Origin: Odontesthes bonariensis
Lineage: Eukaryota; Chordata; Actinopteri; Atheriniformes; Atherinopsidae
Direction: 5' to 3'
Assembly (NCBI RefSeq): GCF_027942865.1
Contig: NC_134508.1
Span: forward strand, 37,879,466-37,943,465
DNA: 64,000 nt
Shown here: positions 1 to 10,745 of the stretch, one piece after another
Layout: each line of letters starts with the position of its first letter
Position numbering within the stretch: the stretch's first letter is position 1
Notes under the pieces: generated by a model
Databases searched by the model: none
What the model saw: only the letters and a program-made list of their open reading frames with translations
What the model was told of the DNA's origin: nothing
Position numbers and translations under genes: made by a program

Positions 1-251
1 GTCAGCCTCTGATTGCAGAAGAGTTACAGAAGTGTTGACTTGTTTCTGAGCGTCTGTGTTGACCTCATACTGCCATGATGTCACATCTATAACAGTTGCA
101 TTAATAGCAGCAGAAGCCTTCAATTTAACACGCTTTGAAGTTTCTAACATTCAACCAAAACATCCTTTTAAAGGTAATCAGGCTTTTTAAACATTTTCCA
201 AATAGTTTTCATTATTTTATGTTCCATTATTTCTCTTTATCTATGAATAAG

Positions 252-298
252 TTTCATAGGATATGCACATGGAAAAGCCATGTGCATATCCTATGAAA
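252..298. repeat. Perfect 21-bp inverted repeat with 5-nt loop
   Basis: Positions 252-272 are the exact reverse complement of 278-298, separated by AAAAG. The arms mix A/T and G/C and are not simple sequence. A transcript would form a 21-bp stem with a very short loop, which is too short for a normal microRNA precursor. It may be a recent templated inversion or a recombination scar. Confidence 0.85.
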
Positions 299-1554
299 AG
301 TTATTGCTGTGGACCCTGAAGTGTTGTTATTCTGAGGATTTGTGGTTAGTTCTTTGTCGATAAGTCCTAACATCATACAGATTCCTCTAAACTAAACAAA
401 TTCAAAGCTGATCAATATAAGACTCACAAAAGCAAATTAAAAAGATAGACTTTAAAGAAAATATTTACTCTATGTTCCATTTCTGCTCAAAATGCACATA
501 AAAGTTGTACACAGATGATGATAAATGCTATTCCAACCTCAAGTCATTCACAGGCAGGTTAACTTTACATTTGGGAGCTAAATATATGAGAAAAAATGCA
601 GAGGCCGTGAGTAAGCAGCGATTTGATTAGCTGTTGCAATAAATATAGACAGTTTTAAACCAGGTTGCGTGTGGAAGCTGCTTATCATAACACCAAATGT
701 TTCAACGACATGTTTCTGTAATAAACCATCCTAGTTATCTCACACCTGCTGGCTCTTCTGTGTGTGTGTGTGTGCCACTGAGATCTGTGAAGAATGTCAG
801 CATGATGTAACGCATACACAATCGCCAAAGTGGTGATGGATCAGGGGAGAATTCCTCATTCTGACTCTCAGACAGTGAAGAAGTGCAGTCAGACAGGGCA
901 GACTGTTAACTGACTCCCAACACTGTCTCTTAGACTCCAGTGTGATGTCAGGACCCGGCTGGTTTATTGTTCATCTGCTCTCATGTGCCGCAGGTAGGAA
1001 AAAGGCAGCTGTATGATTTATTGTTCACAGGCAGTTTGTTTCGGTCATCAGAGGTGATGAAGAGCTACTTCCAGCCGCCAGAGGGAGACAAACTCCAAAT
1101 CACCTAGTCTGCTCCATCCATTATCTGTCATGCTCTTTTATCAGTTGAATTTTAAAATTTACTTGTACAACTAACAAAATGGCTTTAAAATGCCAAACCC
1201 TCATTTAGATGCTTTGTTTCACTGCAGTCAAGTAGTTTAGGTTGTGTTTAAGTGTCCACTGAGCCCTGTAAAGTCAATATGATTTAATGAGTTTTATCAT
1301 GAAGGGTGGATGAATTCAGCTTAATCTCATTTTATTTTACTCTCAGGATAAATTATGATATGTTGCAATTCCTTTTCATTATTGATCGATTCGTTTGGCC
1401 ACTTAAAATGCTCTGAAATGCAAATGCTATGCAGACATTGGTCAATGCCATTTGATCTCACACATGCACAGACTTATAAAAGATGAGCAACATCTACGAG
1501 CTGGCATTGAAGGACCTAAGCTTCCTTAACAAACACAGTGTGTTCTACTTATTC

Positions 1555-1745
1555 TTTTAGACAGCCTCAGTGTTTTACGTTCAGTCTGGTCGGCTGTCCA
1601 GGGAGACTCCCAGGTGTCTGTCGTCCTCAACCACCTCTACCTCTTCTCCTCAGGTGGAGACAGTGTTTAGCTTATTAATGGCCTTCCTAAAATCCCCAGT
1701 CATCTCTTTTGTTTTGTTCATGTTCAAACTGAGGTCATTGTTGGC
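1555..1745 (-). mobile_element. Rex1-like LINE reverse-transcriptase remnant
   Basis: Read on the minus strand, the sequence gives a recognisable piece of a fish non-LTR reverse transcriptase: a NNDLSLNMNKTKEMTGDFRK-type block (where the 'NN.L.LN..KTKE...DFRK' signature lies in Rex1/Babar-like elements), then a VEVVEDDRHLGVSLDS-type block that follows it in the thumb region. An in-frame stop separates the two and more stops follow, so it is a dead fragment. The family assignment rests on motif recall, not a search. Confidence 0.6.
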
Positions 1746-2544
1746 ATAAAATGTACAAGATATTGATTTTATCCTATCTGAGGTGTCTCGTAAGTAGCTA
1801 GAAATCCAAAACTCGGATTCATACTACTAATTAAATTTAGCATAGTTTAGTTTTTGTTACAGTTGTAACTGCTCTACCTTCGGAGCATGTCACTCGGACA
1901 GCAAAGGCCTTGTTGAGAGGAAAACCTTGTGCTTTTTACTGCGGTGAAATCAGAGGCCAGCTGGTAGCCAACTTGTGACTGTGGGCCGAAAGTCACAAGT
2001 CACCAGCAGACGTAATTTTGTTTGTGATTTTGAGAAGAACCTGCAGGCGTGAGGAGTTTTATTTTCAGGACAGATGAAGGGTGTGTGAACCGAGGAAAAT
2101 CCATGGGAGATTTTTTATATCGGAAAAAAGAGCCAGCATGTAACCATCGACACGTGCACAAATATTAAGGCTGATTTATTCATCAAATTTCTGCAAAATG
2201 TGGTATGTGGTCTCCTTATTATGCTGTCAGATGATACTGGTTTAGGCCTAAAAAGTTCAGTTCCTCATTTATTCACAGAAAATTCTGTTCTCTAGATTGA
2301 AAAAAGTACATTTCAAAATAAAAATCTATACTCTGGTTTATTTTCTCACGTGGTAACACCATCAAATTTCAGCATGACATGAAACTTTATCTACCGTTCC
2401 CTAGGCAACAACAATGAACCACACCAACCACATAAACCACCCTATGTACACTTGTGTATGAATATAACAAGAGAAAGTTTGTTACTCAGTGAGCTTCAGG
2501 GATAGATTTTGTCTCCGCCAGACAGACATTAGCCGTTTCATGTC

Positions 2545-2606
2545 TTAAAGTGATAGTTCGCCTCTTTTGACATGAAGCTGTATGACATCCCATACTAGCA
2601 ATATCA
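2545..2606. mobile_element. Left arm of a foldback element, split by the L2 insertion
   Basis: This 62-bp stretch starts TTAAAGTGATAGTTCGCC and matches the terminal arm of the intact foldback element at 12694-12956. It stops exactly where the L2 3' tail begins. The sequence expected next in the foldback family resumes at about 7559, on the far side of the L2. The L2 therefore landed inside an existing copy of this family. Confidence 0.8.
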
Positions 2607-3474
2607 ATTCAATTCAATTCAATTCATTTTTATTTATATAGCGCCAAATACAACAAATGTCATCTCAAGGTACTTAGATAGTAAGTCCAATTCAAGCCAA
2701 TTGGAATTCAATTAATTAATAATAATCATAATTCATAAAATAATCCAATTCGTTCATATAGAGCCAATTCAAAAACAATTTCCTAGCTAAGAAAACCAAC
2801 AGATTGCACTGAAAACTTTTTGTTTTTCGGTCCAATCTCCCGGCCTGAGCGTGCCTGAGGCGACTGTGGAGAGAAACGACTCCCTTTTAACAGGAAGAAG
2901 GGGGGGGGGGGGGGGGGAGGGGGCGGCGGCGGCGGCACTGTAACAGCATTCAAAGGATATCTGTTGGAACAGGGAAACACAAGTTAATGACCACAATAAT
3001 ATCACATATACATAAAGAGAGTAAAGTGAGGAAAGGTGTGACAGATGAGGCCCCCCAGCAGTCTAGGCCTATAGCAGCTTAACTATGGGATGTTTCAGGA
3101 TTACCTGAGCCATCCCTATTCAAGGTAAACACAAGAAACTTGTGCTAACGAACAAATAAATAAATAAATAAATAAATAAAGGACCAGACTCAGTGAGTAA
3201 TTCCCTATACTCCCTATATAGATCTGCTCCTCACACCACAACAACCATCTTTTTACAGCCACAAGCTATCTCAGCCTCTCACCAACTGCACACCAGTCAC
3301 AGCGGGGTGGGGATGCAAACCCTGGTTCGGGTAGGGGGACAAATAAAAGAGGTAAGATAAGCGGGAATGGGATTCAAACCCTGGTTCGGGTAGGGGGTAA
3401 TGAAAGTATAGAGGGTGCCAGAGGTGGAGGCAGAACAAGACACACTAGCAGACACACTATCAGATTCAACAGAC

Positions 3475-6400
3475 CTAACTATAAGCTTTATAAAAAAGGA
3501 AAGTTTTAAGCCTGGTCTTAAAAGTGGAAAGGGTGTCTGCTTCCCGGACATTTACTGGCAGCTTATTCCACAATAGAGGGGCCTGATAACTGAAGGCTCT
3601 GCCTCCCATTCTACTTTTAGAAACTCTGGGAACCTCAAGTAAACCTGCAGTTTGGGAACGAAGTGCTCTGTTAGGAAAATATCTTACAATGAGATCTTTA
3701 AGATATGATGGAGCTCGGTCATTAAGAGCTTTATATGTAAGGAGAAGAATCTTAAATTCTATTCTGAATTTAACAGGGAGCCAATGAAGAGAAGCTAAAA
3801 CTGGAGAAATATGATCTCTCCTGTTAGTTCTCATCAGAACTCTGGCTGCAGCATTTTGGATCAACTGAAGGCTTTTCAGAGAATATGTGGGACAGCCCAA
3901 TAATAAAGAATTACAGTAGTCCAATCTTGAAGTAACAAATGCATGGACTAGTTTTTCTGCATCACTCTGAGACAAGATGTTCCTGATTTTAACAATATTA
4001 CGAAGGTGAAAGAAGGCAGTCCTAGAAACCTGTTTTATATGCGAGTCAAATGATAAGTTCTGGTCAAAAAGAACTCCAAGGTTCCTCACTGTAGAACTAG
4101 AAGCCAAGGAAATACCATCTAGAGTAACTATATAGCTAGACAATTTCTTCCTGAAACGCTCAGGTCCAAAGATAACGACTTCAGTTTTGTCTGAATTTAG
4201 AAGCAGACAGTTCTGAGTCATCCAGGTCTTTATGTCTTTAAGACATGCTTGTAGTCTGACCAACCTATTGGGTTCATCTGGTTTTATAGATAAGTACAGC
4301 TGAGTATCATCAGCATAGCAATGGAAATGTATGCCATGCTGTCTAATAATGTTACCTAATGGAAGCATGTATAAAGTGAAAAGAATTGGTCCAAGCACAG
4401 AACCCTGGGGAACTCCATGACTTACTCTGGTGTGTGAGGAAGATTCTTCATTTACAAGAACAAACTGAAATCTATCAGATAAATATGATTTAAACCAGCC
4501 TAATGCAGTTCCTTTAATCCCAATAACATGTTCAAGTCTCTTTAATAAGATACTGTGATCGACCGTATCAAATGCAGCACTGAGATCCAACAGGACAAGC
4601 ACAGACACAAGTCCGCTATCAGAGGCTAAGAGGAGATCATTGGTAACTTTCAGCAGTGCAGTTTCTGTGCTATGATGCACTCTGAATCCTGACTGAAACT
4701 CTTCAAACAGATTATTTCTGTGTAAGTGATCACAAAGCTGAGCTGCAACTATTTTTTCAAGAACTTTAGACATAAAAGGGAGATTGGATATAGGTCTATA
4801 ATGAGCCAACACTTCTGAATCAAGAGTAGGTTTTTTAAGTAAAGGTTTAATTACAGCAACCTTAAAAGGCTGAGGTACATATCCTGTCAACAAAGACAGA
4901 TTGATCAAATCCAATATGGAAGTGTCAATTAATGGGAAAACCTCCTTGAACAGTCTGGTTGGGATTAGGTCTAAAACACAAGTTGATGGTTTAGAAGAGA
5001 CTATTGCTGTCGTTAGTTCAGAGAGATCAACTGGGCAGAAGCCGTCTAAATACAAATCAGGTTCTAAAGATACTTCTAAAGCTGCTGTACTTGATGATAC
5101 ATCACTGATAATAGTGGGAAGGACTCCATCAATCTTCTCTCTGATAGAAACAATTTTATTAATAAAGAAGCTCATGAAATCATCACTGCTGAGAGTTAAA
5201 GGAATACCTGGCTCAGCAGAGCTCGGACTCTTAGTCAGACTGGCTACAGTGCTGAAAAGAAACCTGGGATTATTCTTATTCTCTTTTATCAATGATGAAT
5301 AATAAGCAGTTCTAGCTTTACGAAGGGCTTTCTTATACGTTATTAAACTATCTTTCCAGACTAACTGAGACTCTTCTAAATTAGAGGAACGCCACTGTCT
5401 CTCCAGCTTTCTTGCAGTCTGCTTTAAAGCACGCAGCTGTGAATTATACCAAGGAGCCAACCTCTTCTGACTGATTACCTTCCTTTTCAGAGGGGCAACA
5501 TTGTCCAGTGCTGTACGCATTGAAACTATAGTGCTCTCAACAAGAGAGTCAAGTGCTGCTGGAGTAAAGTTTAGGTAGTCGTCCTCTGTCATATCTGCAC
5601 ATGGCAGTGAAGAAAAGGATGATGGAATTAATTCTTTAAATCTGGTTACAGCATCCTCTGATAGACACCTTCTATATGTAAATTTCTTCTCAGAAACTGT
5701 ATAGTCAAGTAATGTAAACTCAAAGGTTATCAGAAAATGGTCAGATAAGACAGGGTTATGAGGGAACACTGTTAACTGTTCACTCTCAATGCCATAAGTC
5801 AGAACAAGATCAAGGGTGTGATTAAGGCAGTGAGTCGGTCTGTGTACACTCTGAGAAAATCCAATAGAGTCCAATATAGAATTAAAGTTCATATTCAGGC
5901 TGTCATTTTCAACATCTACATGAATATTAAAGTCACCCACTACAATGACTTTATCTGTACTCAGCACTAACTGGGATAAAAACTCTGAGAATTCAGACAG
6001 AAACTCAGAATAAGGGCCAGGTGGACGATACACAACAACAAACACAAGAGGTTCCTGTGATTTCCACTTTGCGTGGGAAAAACTGAGAATCAGATATTCA
6101 AAAGAGCTGAAACTAATCTTGGGTCTGGGACTGATGAGTAACCCTGATCTGAAAATAGCTGCCACTCCTCCTCTGCCTGTGGTTCGAGGAACGTGAACAT
6201 TTAAACAGTCACAGGGAGTTGCTTCATTAATGCTAACATGATCCTCCTGTTTCAGCCAGGTTTCTGTAAGACAAAATATATCAATATGATGATCACAAAT
6301 CAACTCATTCACTAACAGAGACTTCGAAAGGAGAGATCTGATATTCAGCAGACCACATTTAATAGTTTGATGTTTTTGTTCAGTTAAAGTTTTTGTTTTA

Positions 6401-6507
6401 ATAATTTCTTTTTGCACAAGAGGATTTGCTCCTTTTGTGTTAATCGATTGGGTGGGTAGCAGCAGGTGGGAAGCTGCAGAGAAGTGTGTAAGACTACAAC
6501 TCTGCAT
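3475..6507 (-). CDS. L2 ORF2: endonuclease and reverse transcriptase
   Basis: This 1010-residue polyprotein carries out target-primed reverse transcription. The N-terminal part is an APE-type endonuclease: LNIRSL (54-59), TETWL (81-85), YRPP (160-163), GDFNIH (191-196), NHTLDLVL (229-236) and the catalytic LSDH (254-257). The reverse transcriptase follows: YRPISN (570-575), [12 protein letters not shown] (640-651), [10 protein letters not shown] (698-707) and the catalytic YADD (731-734). A C-terminal domain of about 200 residues, rich in basic and aromatic residues and typical of L2/CR1 relatives, completes it. No stop or frameshift interrupts it, and all catalytic motifs look normal. The first ATG lies 21 nt after the ORF1 stop, so translation probably depends on reinitiation or read-over. 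Compare the broken copy at 43565-46434. Confidence 0.95.
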   Translation of the reverse strand: MQSCSLTHFSAASHLLLPTQSINTKGANPLVQKEIIKTKTLTEQKHQTIKCGLLNIRSLLSKSLLVNELICDHHIDIFCLTETWLKQEDHVSINEATPCDCLNVHVPRTTGRGGVAAIFRSGLLISPRPKISFSSFEYLILSFSHAKWKSQEPLVFVVVYRPPGPYSEFLSEFSEFLSQLVLSTDKVIVVGDFNIHVDVENDSLNMNFNSILDSIGFSQSVHRPTHCLNHTLDLVLTYGIESEQLTVFPHNPVLSDHFLITFEFTLLDYTVSEKKFTYRRCLSEDAVTRFKELIPSSFSSLPCADMTEDDYLNFTPAALDSLVESTIVSMRTALDNVAPLKRKVISQKRLAPWYNSQLRALKQTARKLERQWRSSNLEESQLVWKDSLITYKKALRKARTAYYSSLIKENKNNPRFLFSTVASLTKSPSSAEPGIPLTLSSDDFMSFFINKIVSIREKIDGVLPTIISDVSSSTAALEVSLEPDLYLDGFCPVDLSELTTAIVSSKPSTCVLDLIPTRLFKEVFPLIDTSILDLINLSLLTGYVPQPFKVAVIKPLLKKPTLDSEVLAHYRPISNLPFMSKVLEKIVAAQLCDHLHRNNLFEEFQSGFRVHHSTETALLKVTNDLLLASDSGLVSVLVLLDLSAAFDTVDHSILLKRLEHVIGIKGTALGWFKSYLSDRFQFVLVNEESSSHTRVSHGVPQGSVLGPILFTLYMLPLGNIIRQHGIHFHCYADDTQLYLSIKPDEPNRLVRLQACLKDIKTWMTQNCLLLNSDKTEVVIFGPERFRKKLSSYIVTLDGISLASSSTVRNLGVLFDQNLSFDSHIKQVSRTAFFHLRNIVKIRNILSQSDAEKLVHAFVTSRLDYCNSLLLGCPTYSLKSLQLIQNAAARVLMRTNRRDHISPVLASLHWLPVKFRIEFKILLLTYKALNDRAPSYLKDLIVRYFPNRALRSQTAGLLEVPRVSKSRMGGRAFSYQAPLLWNKLPVNVREADTLSTFKTRLKTFLFYKAYS

Positions 6508-6528
6508 CCTGGTCTGAGCCCTGGGTTG

Positions 6529-7413
6529 TCATGTTTTAGGGTCGCAAATAAATTCATCCATATTTCTAGAAATGAGAGCAGCTCCTTCCAAAGTGGGATG
6601 GATGCCGTCTCTCCTCATCAGACCAGGTTTTCTCCAGAAAGATTGCCAATTATCTATGTAGCCCACGTTGTTTGCTGGACACCATCTAGACAACCAGCGA
6701 TTGTAGGACGACATGCGGCTAAACATGTCATCGTTGGTCAGATTTGGCAGGGGTCCAGAGAAAACTACGGAGTCCCACATTGTTTTGGCAAAATTACACA
6801 CCAATGCAACATTAATTTTAGTGACCTCCGATTGGCGTAACCGGGTGTCATTAACGCCGACGTGAATAACTATTTTACCATATTTACGTTTATCCTTAGC
6901 CAGCAGTTTTAAATAGGATTCTATGTCGCCCGCTCTGGCCTCTGGAATGCATTTGACTATGGCCGCTGGTGTCTCTAATGCCACGTTTCTGACTATAGAG
7001 CTGCCAATTACCAGGGTTTTTTCCTCAGCGGGTGTGTCGCTGAGTGGGGAAAATCTGTTTGAAGCGTGGACAGGTCGATGGTGAACAACGGGCTTGACTT
7101 TAGAGCTATGCCTCTTCCTGACAGTCACCCAGCCACGTTGTAATCCTGGCTGCTCAGGTTCTGCTAGGGGGAGGCTAATTGAGCTAGCTACGCTAGGTGG
7201 CTCCACACTGGCAAAAGGGACCTGGCTCGCTATCGGTTGATTTTCAACAGTGCAGAGCCGAGCTTCCAATTCAGATAACCTCGCCTCCAAAACTACAAAA
7301 AGACTGCATTTGTTACATGTACCATTATCGCTAAAGGAGGCAGAGGAGTAACTAAACATCTGACACACAGAGCAGGTGAAAGCAGGAGATGGAGGGAGAG
7401 AACCGGTAGCCAT
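6529..7413 (-). CDS. L2 ORF1: esterase-type (SGNH hydrolase) protein
   Basis: This 294-residue protein precedes ORF2 in the same element. The N-terminus has a small zinc-binding-like pair of Cys motifs (CSVC at 14-17, CNKC at 33-36), followed by a short Leu/Glu-rich coiled-coil segment (about 39-58) and a basic Ser/Pro-rich linker. The C-terminal half is an SGNH hydrolase fold: the nucleophile block GSSIVRN (from 137), the HVGVND block (184-189) and the DGIHPT block with the catalytic Asp/His (269-274). Esterase-type ORF1 proteins are known from CR1/L2 LINEs. They bind RNA or lipid and help form the ribonucleoprotein, although their substrate is uncertain. The reading frame is intact. The initiator ATG is followed by the Cys motifs within 14 residues, which supports this start. 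Confidence 0.88.
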   Translation of the reverse strand: MATGSLPPSPAFTCSVCQMFSYSSASFSDNGTCNKCSLFVVLEARLSELEARLCTVENQPIASQVPFASVEPPSVASSISLPLAEPEQPGLQRGWVTVRKRHSSKVKPVVHHRPVHASNRFSPLSDTPAEEKTLVIGSSIVRNVALETPAAIVKCIPEARAGDIESYLKLLAKDKRKYGKIVIHVGVNDTRLRQSEVTKINVALVCNFAKTMWDSVVFSGPLPNLTNDDMFSRMSSYNRWLSRWCPANNVGYIDNWQSFWRKPGLMRRDGIHPTLEGAALISRNMDEFICDPKT

Positions 7414-7558
7414 GCTAAGATTAAAGATCTGTAGTAGTGTGTTAGAACAGAACGGTAAGCTATAGAGTTTAACTATGCAAAATTGTGTAAGTTATAGATC
7501 GAAATAAAGTGATTATCAGTACTCCAAGCGGAGCAAGAAATTCCACAGTGCACAAGCC

Positions 7559-7642
7559 TGACTTACCCCCTGCTGCATCCTGTGAGCCGAGTTCCAGCCT
7601 CGTTTTGGCGTTCACGAAGGTGGTCCGGCTAATTGGCTGGGG
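7559..7642. mobile_element. Second part of the split foldback element
   Basis: The sequence matches the interior of the intact foldback copy at 12694-12956: the TGACTTACCCCCTGCTGC block is in the same orientation, but the central block (about 7591-7642) is the reverse complement of the centre of the 12.8-kb copy. The distal arm expected to close the palindrome is not present. Sequence beyond 7643 may be further interior of a longer family member. Confidence 0.7.
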
Positions 7643-7842
7643 CCACAAAATTTATTTATCTTTTTATATAGGGCAGTGAAGAGAGACAGGAATTAGGGGG
7701 CAGAGAGAGGGGGAATAACACGAAGCAAAGGGCGGTCCGATGCGGGAATTCGAACCGGGGCCAGCTGCACGAGGACTACAGCCTCTGTACATGGGGCGTC
7801 TGCTGTACCCACTACGCCACAGACCGCTGGGGCCACAAAATT
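7636..7842 (-). mobile_element. tRNA-derived SINE with 17-bp target-site duplication
   Basis: The SINE body is about 7653-7825. On the minus strand it begins with a tRNA-like head holding an A-box-like TGGCGTAGTGGG and a B-box-like GGTTCGAATTCC, followed by a CT-rich body and an AT-rich tail. Identical 17-bp direct repeats (GCTGGGGCCACAAAATT) lie at 7636-7652 and 7826-7842 and are the target-site duplication left by LINE-driven insertion. The head is not a functional tRNA gene: the acceptor stem does not close, and the tRNA part runs straight into SINE body sequence. Confidence 0.85.
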
Positions 7843-10642
7843 AAAGCGTTTTGCTTCTCAAAATAATATGTGTTCACAAGAGTAATACATTCGCATCACA
7901 AAATCATTCATCCAGAAAAGGTCAGACCTCAAAACCGCTTGGCGCTATTTTCTCTCTACCTTCTATCACTGCGTGCTGTGTAGACCGTGCAGACCGAAGT
8001 GCAGACCGAGCAGTCGCCTGCTTCCGAGCAGTAAACACCGTAACAGGTGCGGCTATCGCTAGGTGGCTGAACGCATTGATATGAAGGTAGACCACATCCC
8101 TTGTTTCAGTTACTGGTTGCAACACTTGCATTGTTTTAGTCATTACCTCCCTTGATTTAGCTTTCCTTTGTTCATTGGCAATTTGCTTGCGTTTCTTGGT
8201 TTCCTTCAATGCCATGTTAAGACCCGTCTTCTCTTTTTGGGGATTGCTGGATCACCTGCCACAGTAGCACCTCAAGTTTGTTTTTGTGAGCAAGGAATAA
8301 AGCCCATTTTACTTCTTATCCACTTGACTCTGCCTGTGAGCCCACAGTTGGGTCTACAGCTGAAAATTCTCCCACACCATGACACACAGGACTTATTTAT
8401 ATTTTATATGAATTATTTTTCTGTTCTGTACTATTGTGTATAACTATGTGTAATGTAATATCAATCAAACTGCATTTTGTTTTCTCTTTTATCTTGCAGT
8501 TAATAGATCGGTGGAGACAGAAGATCCAGCCATAAAATAGAATCATCACAAATTTTTGAATTTTCAACCAAGCAGTTTGGTTTGTAAATTATGCCAGATA
8601 TTAATTTACTACATACTCGATTAGACTTAAAAAAAAAAGTAGATTCTCGTACAAAAATACTCGGCTTTATGCTAAATGAACTTGTAATTAAACTAATTGT
8701 TCCGCAGATGCAGTTGAGGATCCCTGTGACTCCATAGGGACACAAGACGTTATGAGGGGAGTCCGTTTCACCCACTGGTGCGTAACCTTGACCCTTTTCC
8801 ACCTTTGCAGGTCGGCCATGTCTGAGCATCCCCATGGCTGATGTCCTACAATCACGGAGACATTACTTCTGCCACTGAAAATGTTTCCATGAAATTACAA
8901 GAGTCGCAGATGGTCTTGTCTGAGATAAGATGTACCTTTTTTTTTTAAAGAACTGGAATAAAGACTTTTCATTGAAAGTGTTGGAGAACTCAAACAAAAC
9001 TTTATTTACAAATGACCAATGCGTCACACCAACACACATATTGTTCACCATTTGAGTTGGCTCATGTGGCACTTCAGGCTCATGACTGTCATCAAGTCTT
9101 ATGTTCTTACATTATGTAACACAGCACTGACATGATCTTACAAATCTTCTCTGGCTAATATGATAATCTGCCCTCAGATGCATATAGACATGGCCATCAT
9201 TCTTTCAGAAAGGCTATGTGTCGCTCCACAGCAGAGCGAGAATGGCCATGTTGTTTTTTTTTGCTGCTCTGTGAATTTATATAGGGAGGGCAAGAGTTGT
9301 AGTTGCTACCCATAAAAAGAGAAGCACAAGATATTTTAAATGTCACACTTACCTTAAGTTCAAGAACATGCTCAAGTATTTGGCCAAATTTTTACCAAAA
9401 AGTCATCAGCTATTGCTGTTTTCTCCCCGCTGTGACGGTACAAAAAAGTCGTGAATTGTACCTGGTCATTTAGCCAAAGCATTTATCAAGACTATTTGTG
9501 CATCACAGCAGATTGCCATATTTCTACAACTTTATTTTGTTTTCATTATCAGTAAACACTTAATCTTCCTGAGGGGTCCTAAATTCAATGTGCGAGTCCT
9601 TTGTTCCGACTACATTTTGAAAACCAGAAATTGCCAGAAATTGCATTTTGATGTTGGTTTATTCACCTGCAGTGGGTGGGAATCTGATGTACCTCTGAGA
9701 TTAGTGATGCTAATTTCCTGTCCTCACATGAACATTAAAATCAAAGTCAGTGAAAACCTTCATCCTGGTAGGCAAAACACTTTTATCAAAACGGTTATCA
9801 AAATACCCGTGTTTGTTATACAGATGCTAAGCTCATAAAACAGGATTGGTGAAACTTTCAGGAAGCTTGGTTTAAGTGGTAATACCTCTTGGATGAAAAA
9901 TCAGTGTGGTTTTACTTGCACAGCACATAAGAAAGTTAATCTTTCCTAATCGCACCAGTGTGCATGCACTTCCCGTTCACGTTAGGTCACGTCTGTCTGT
10001 GACCAGACATATCATCACATGGTCCGGTCCACACAGCATCTCTCTGATTAGTGTTAACTGGGCACATCACTTTCACACTCTTACGCTTCCATCAGTGACA
10101 GTTTAGATGAACTCTAGCTTTTGGTACACAGAGTTACGTCCTGACTTCAGTTTTTAGCTTTGACTCCTACACACACACACACACACACGCACACACATAC
10201 TATATCGTGGCTCCATAATTTCTTTTCCTGCGCATTGGTTTTCAGTTAGATCTTCTAAATCAAATCACCAGCGGCATGCTGCATGTTAGTAAAACTCGGG
10301 CGGAATGCAAACACACAAAGAGGCACGTGAACATTAAATCACATAATTACCATGTGTGTCTCTCTTGCTAATGATTGTTTCTGTCTATGTCGCTCATTTC
10401 AGAGTAGAATTTAGAATATGAATAGGAAAAAGCCTAAAAAATAATAGGACATACCCTGAGACCCTCCTCTGTCAGTAATTCAGATCTTTTCATTGTCATA
10501 TCCTGCTGCATAATCCAGAAGAAAGTCTGACTTAGAGAAATGTTAAGAGAATGACACACAGCTTTGGGTACTTTTTTTGTGGCACAGCTCAATGACGACT
10601 AAATCTAACTTTGAAAGAAATGGTATCGTTGGTTATCTGACT
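7843..10642. other. Non-genic stretch
   Basis: I found no supported gene. The first 400 bp may be interior of the repeat that hosts the L2 and SINE. A 97-codon minus-strand frame at 7922-8215, Lys-rich and then Ala/Arg-rich, has no recognisable domain. A CA run lies at about 10169-10198. The rest shows nothing I can name. Confidence 0.5.
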
Positions 10643-10745
10643 AAATTTGATGCATCCATCCATCCATCCATTTTCCATACCCGCTGATTCCGTCGGTCGG
10701 GTCGCGGGGGGGCTGGAGCCTATCCCAGCGGTCAAATTTGATGCA
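10643..10745 (-). mobile_element. 5'-truncated retroposon with GGAT tail and 12-bp target duplication
   Basis: About 79 bp (10655-10733), read on the minus strand, matches the 3' end of a very common fish repeat: GCTGGGATAGGCTCCAGCC, then AATGG and a (GGAT)n tail. It is bracketed by identical 12-bp repeats AAATTTGATGCA at 10643-10654 and 10734-10745. The target duplication and 5' truncation show insertion by retroposition. Confidence 0.85.

Larger units (their letters stand above)
1..2544. other. Non-genic stretch before the first repeat nest
   Basis: No convincing gene was found here. The stretch contains a perfect 21-bp inverted repeat (252-298), a short TG run (about 759-774), a possible but unsupported signal-peptide-like mini-exon (945-993) and a decayed reverse-transcriptase fragment (about 1555-1745), each listed separately. 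The remainder is AT-rich sequence in which I see no organised structure. Confidence 0.6.
2607..7558 (-). mobile_element. Near full-length L2-clade LINE (copy 1 of family A)
   Basis: This non-LTR retrotransposon lies on the minus strand. In transcript order it has a short 5' UTR (7414-7558), ORF1 (7413-6529), a 21-nt spacer, ORF2 (6507-3475) and a 3' UTR ending in repeated TGAAT/TTGAA units at about 2607-2630, the kind of short tandem 3' tail found in L2-clade elements. Both ORFs are open over their full length. The 3' UTR carries a run of 18 G (2900-2917) at a point where copy 2 has about 85 bp of other sequence, and a local duplication of a block around GCAAACCCTGGTTCGGG (3313-3395) that copy 2 has once. 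Its ends are flanked by the two parts of a split foldback element. No clear target duplication was found. Confidence 0.93.

Noticed and set aside
4901..5302. 133-codon + strand frame, also present at 44991-45392
   Set aside because: It is the antisense shadow of L2 ORF2 in both copies.
7738..7826. A tRNA gene
   Set aside because: A- and B-box-like sequences are present, but the cloverleaf does not close and the unit is the head of a SINE with target duplications.
7922..8215. 97-codon Lys/Ala-rich frame on the minus strand
   Set aside because: No recognised domain, low complexity, and it lies next to repeat sequence.
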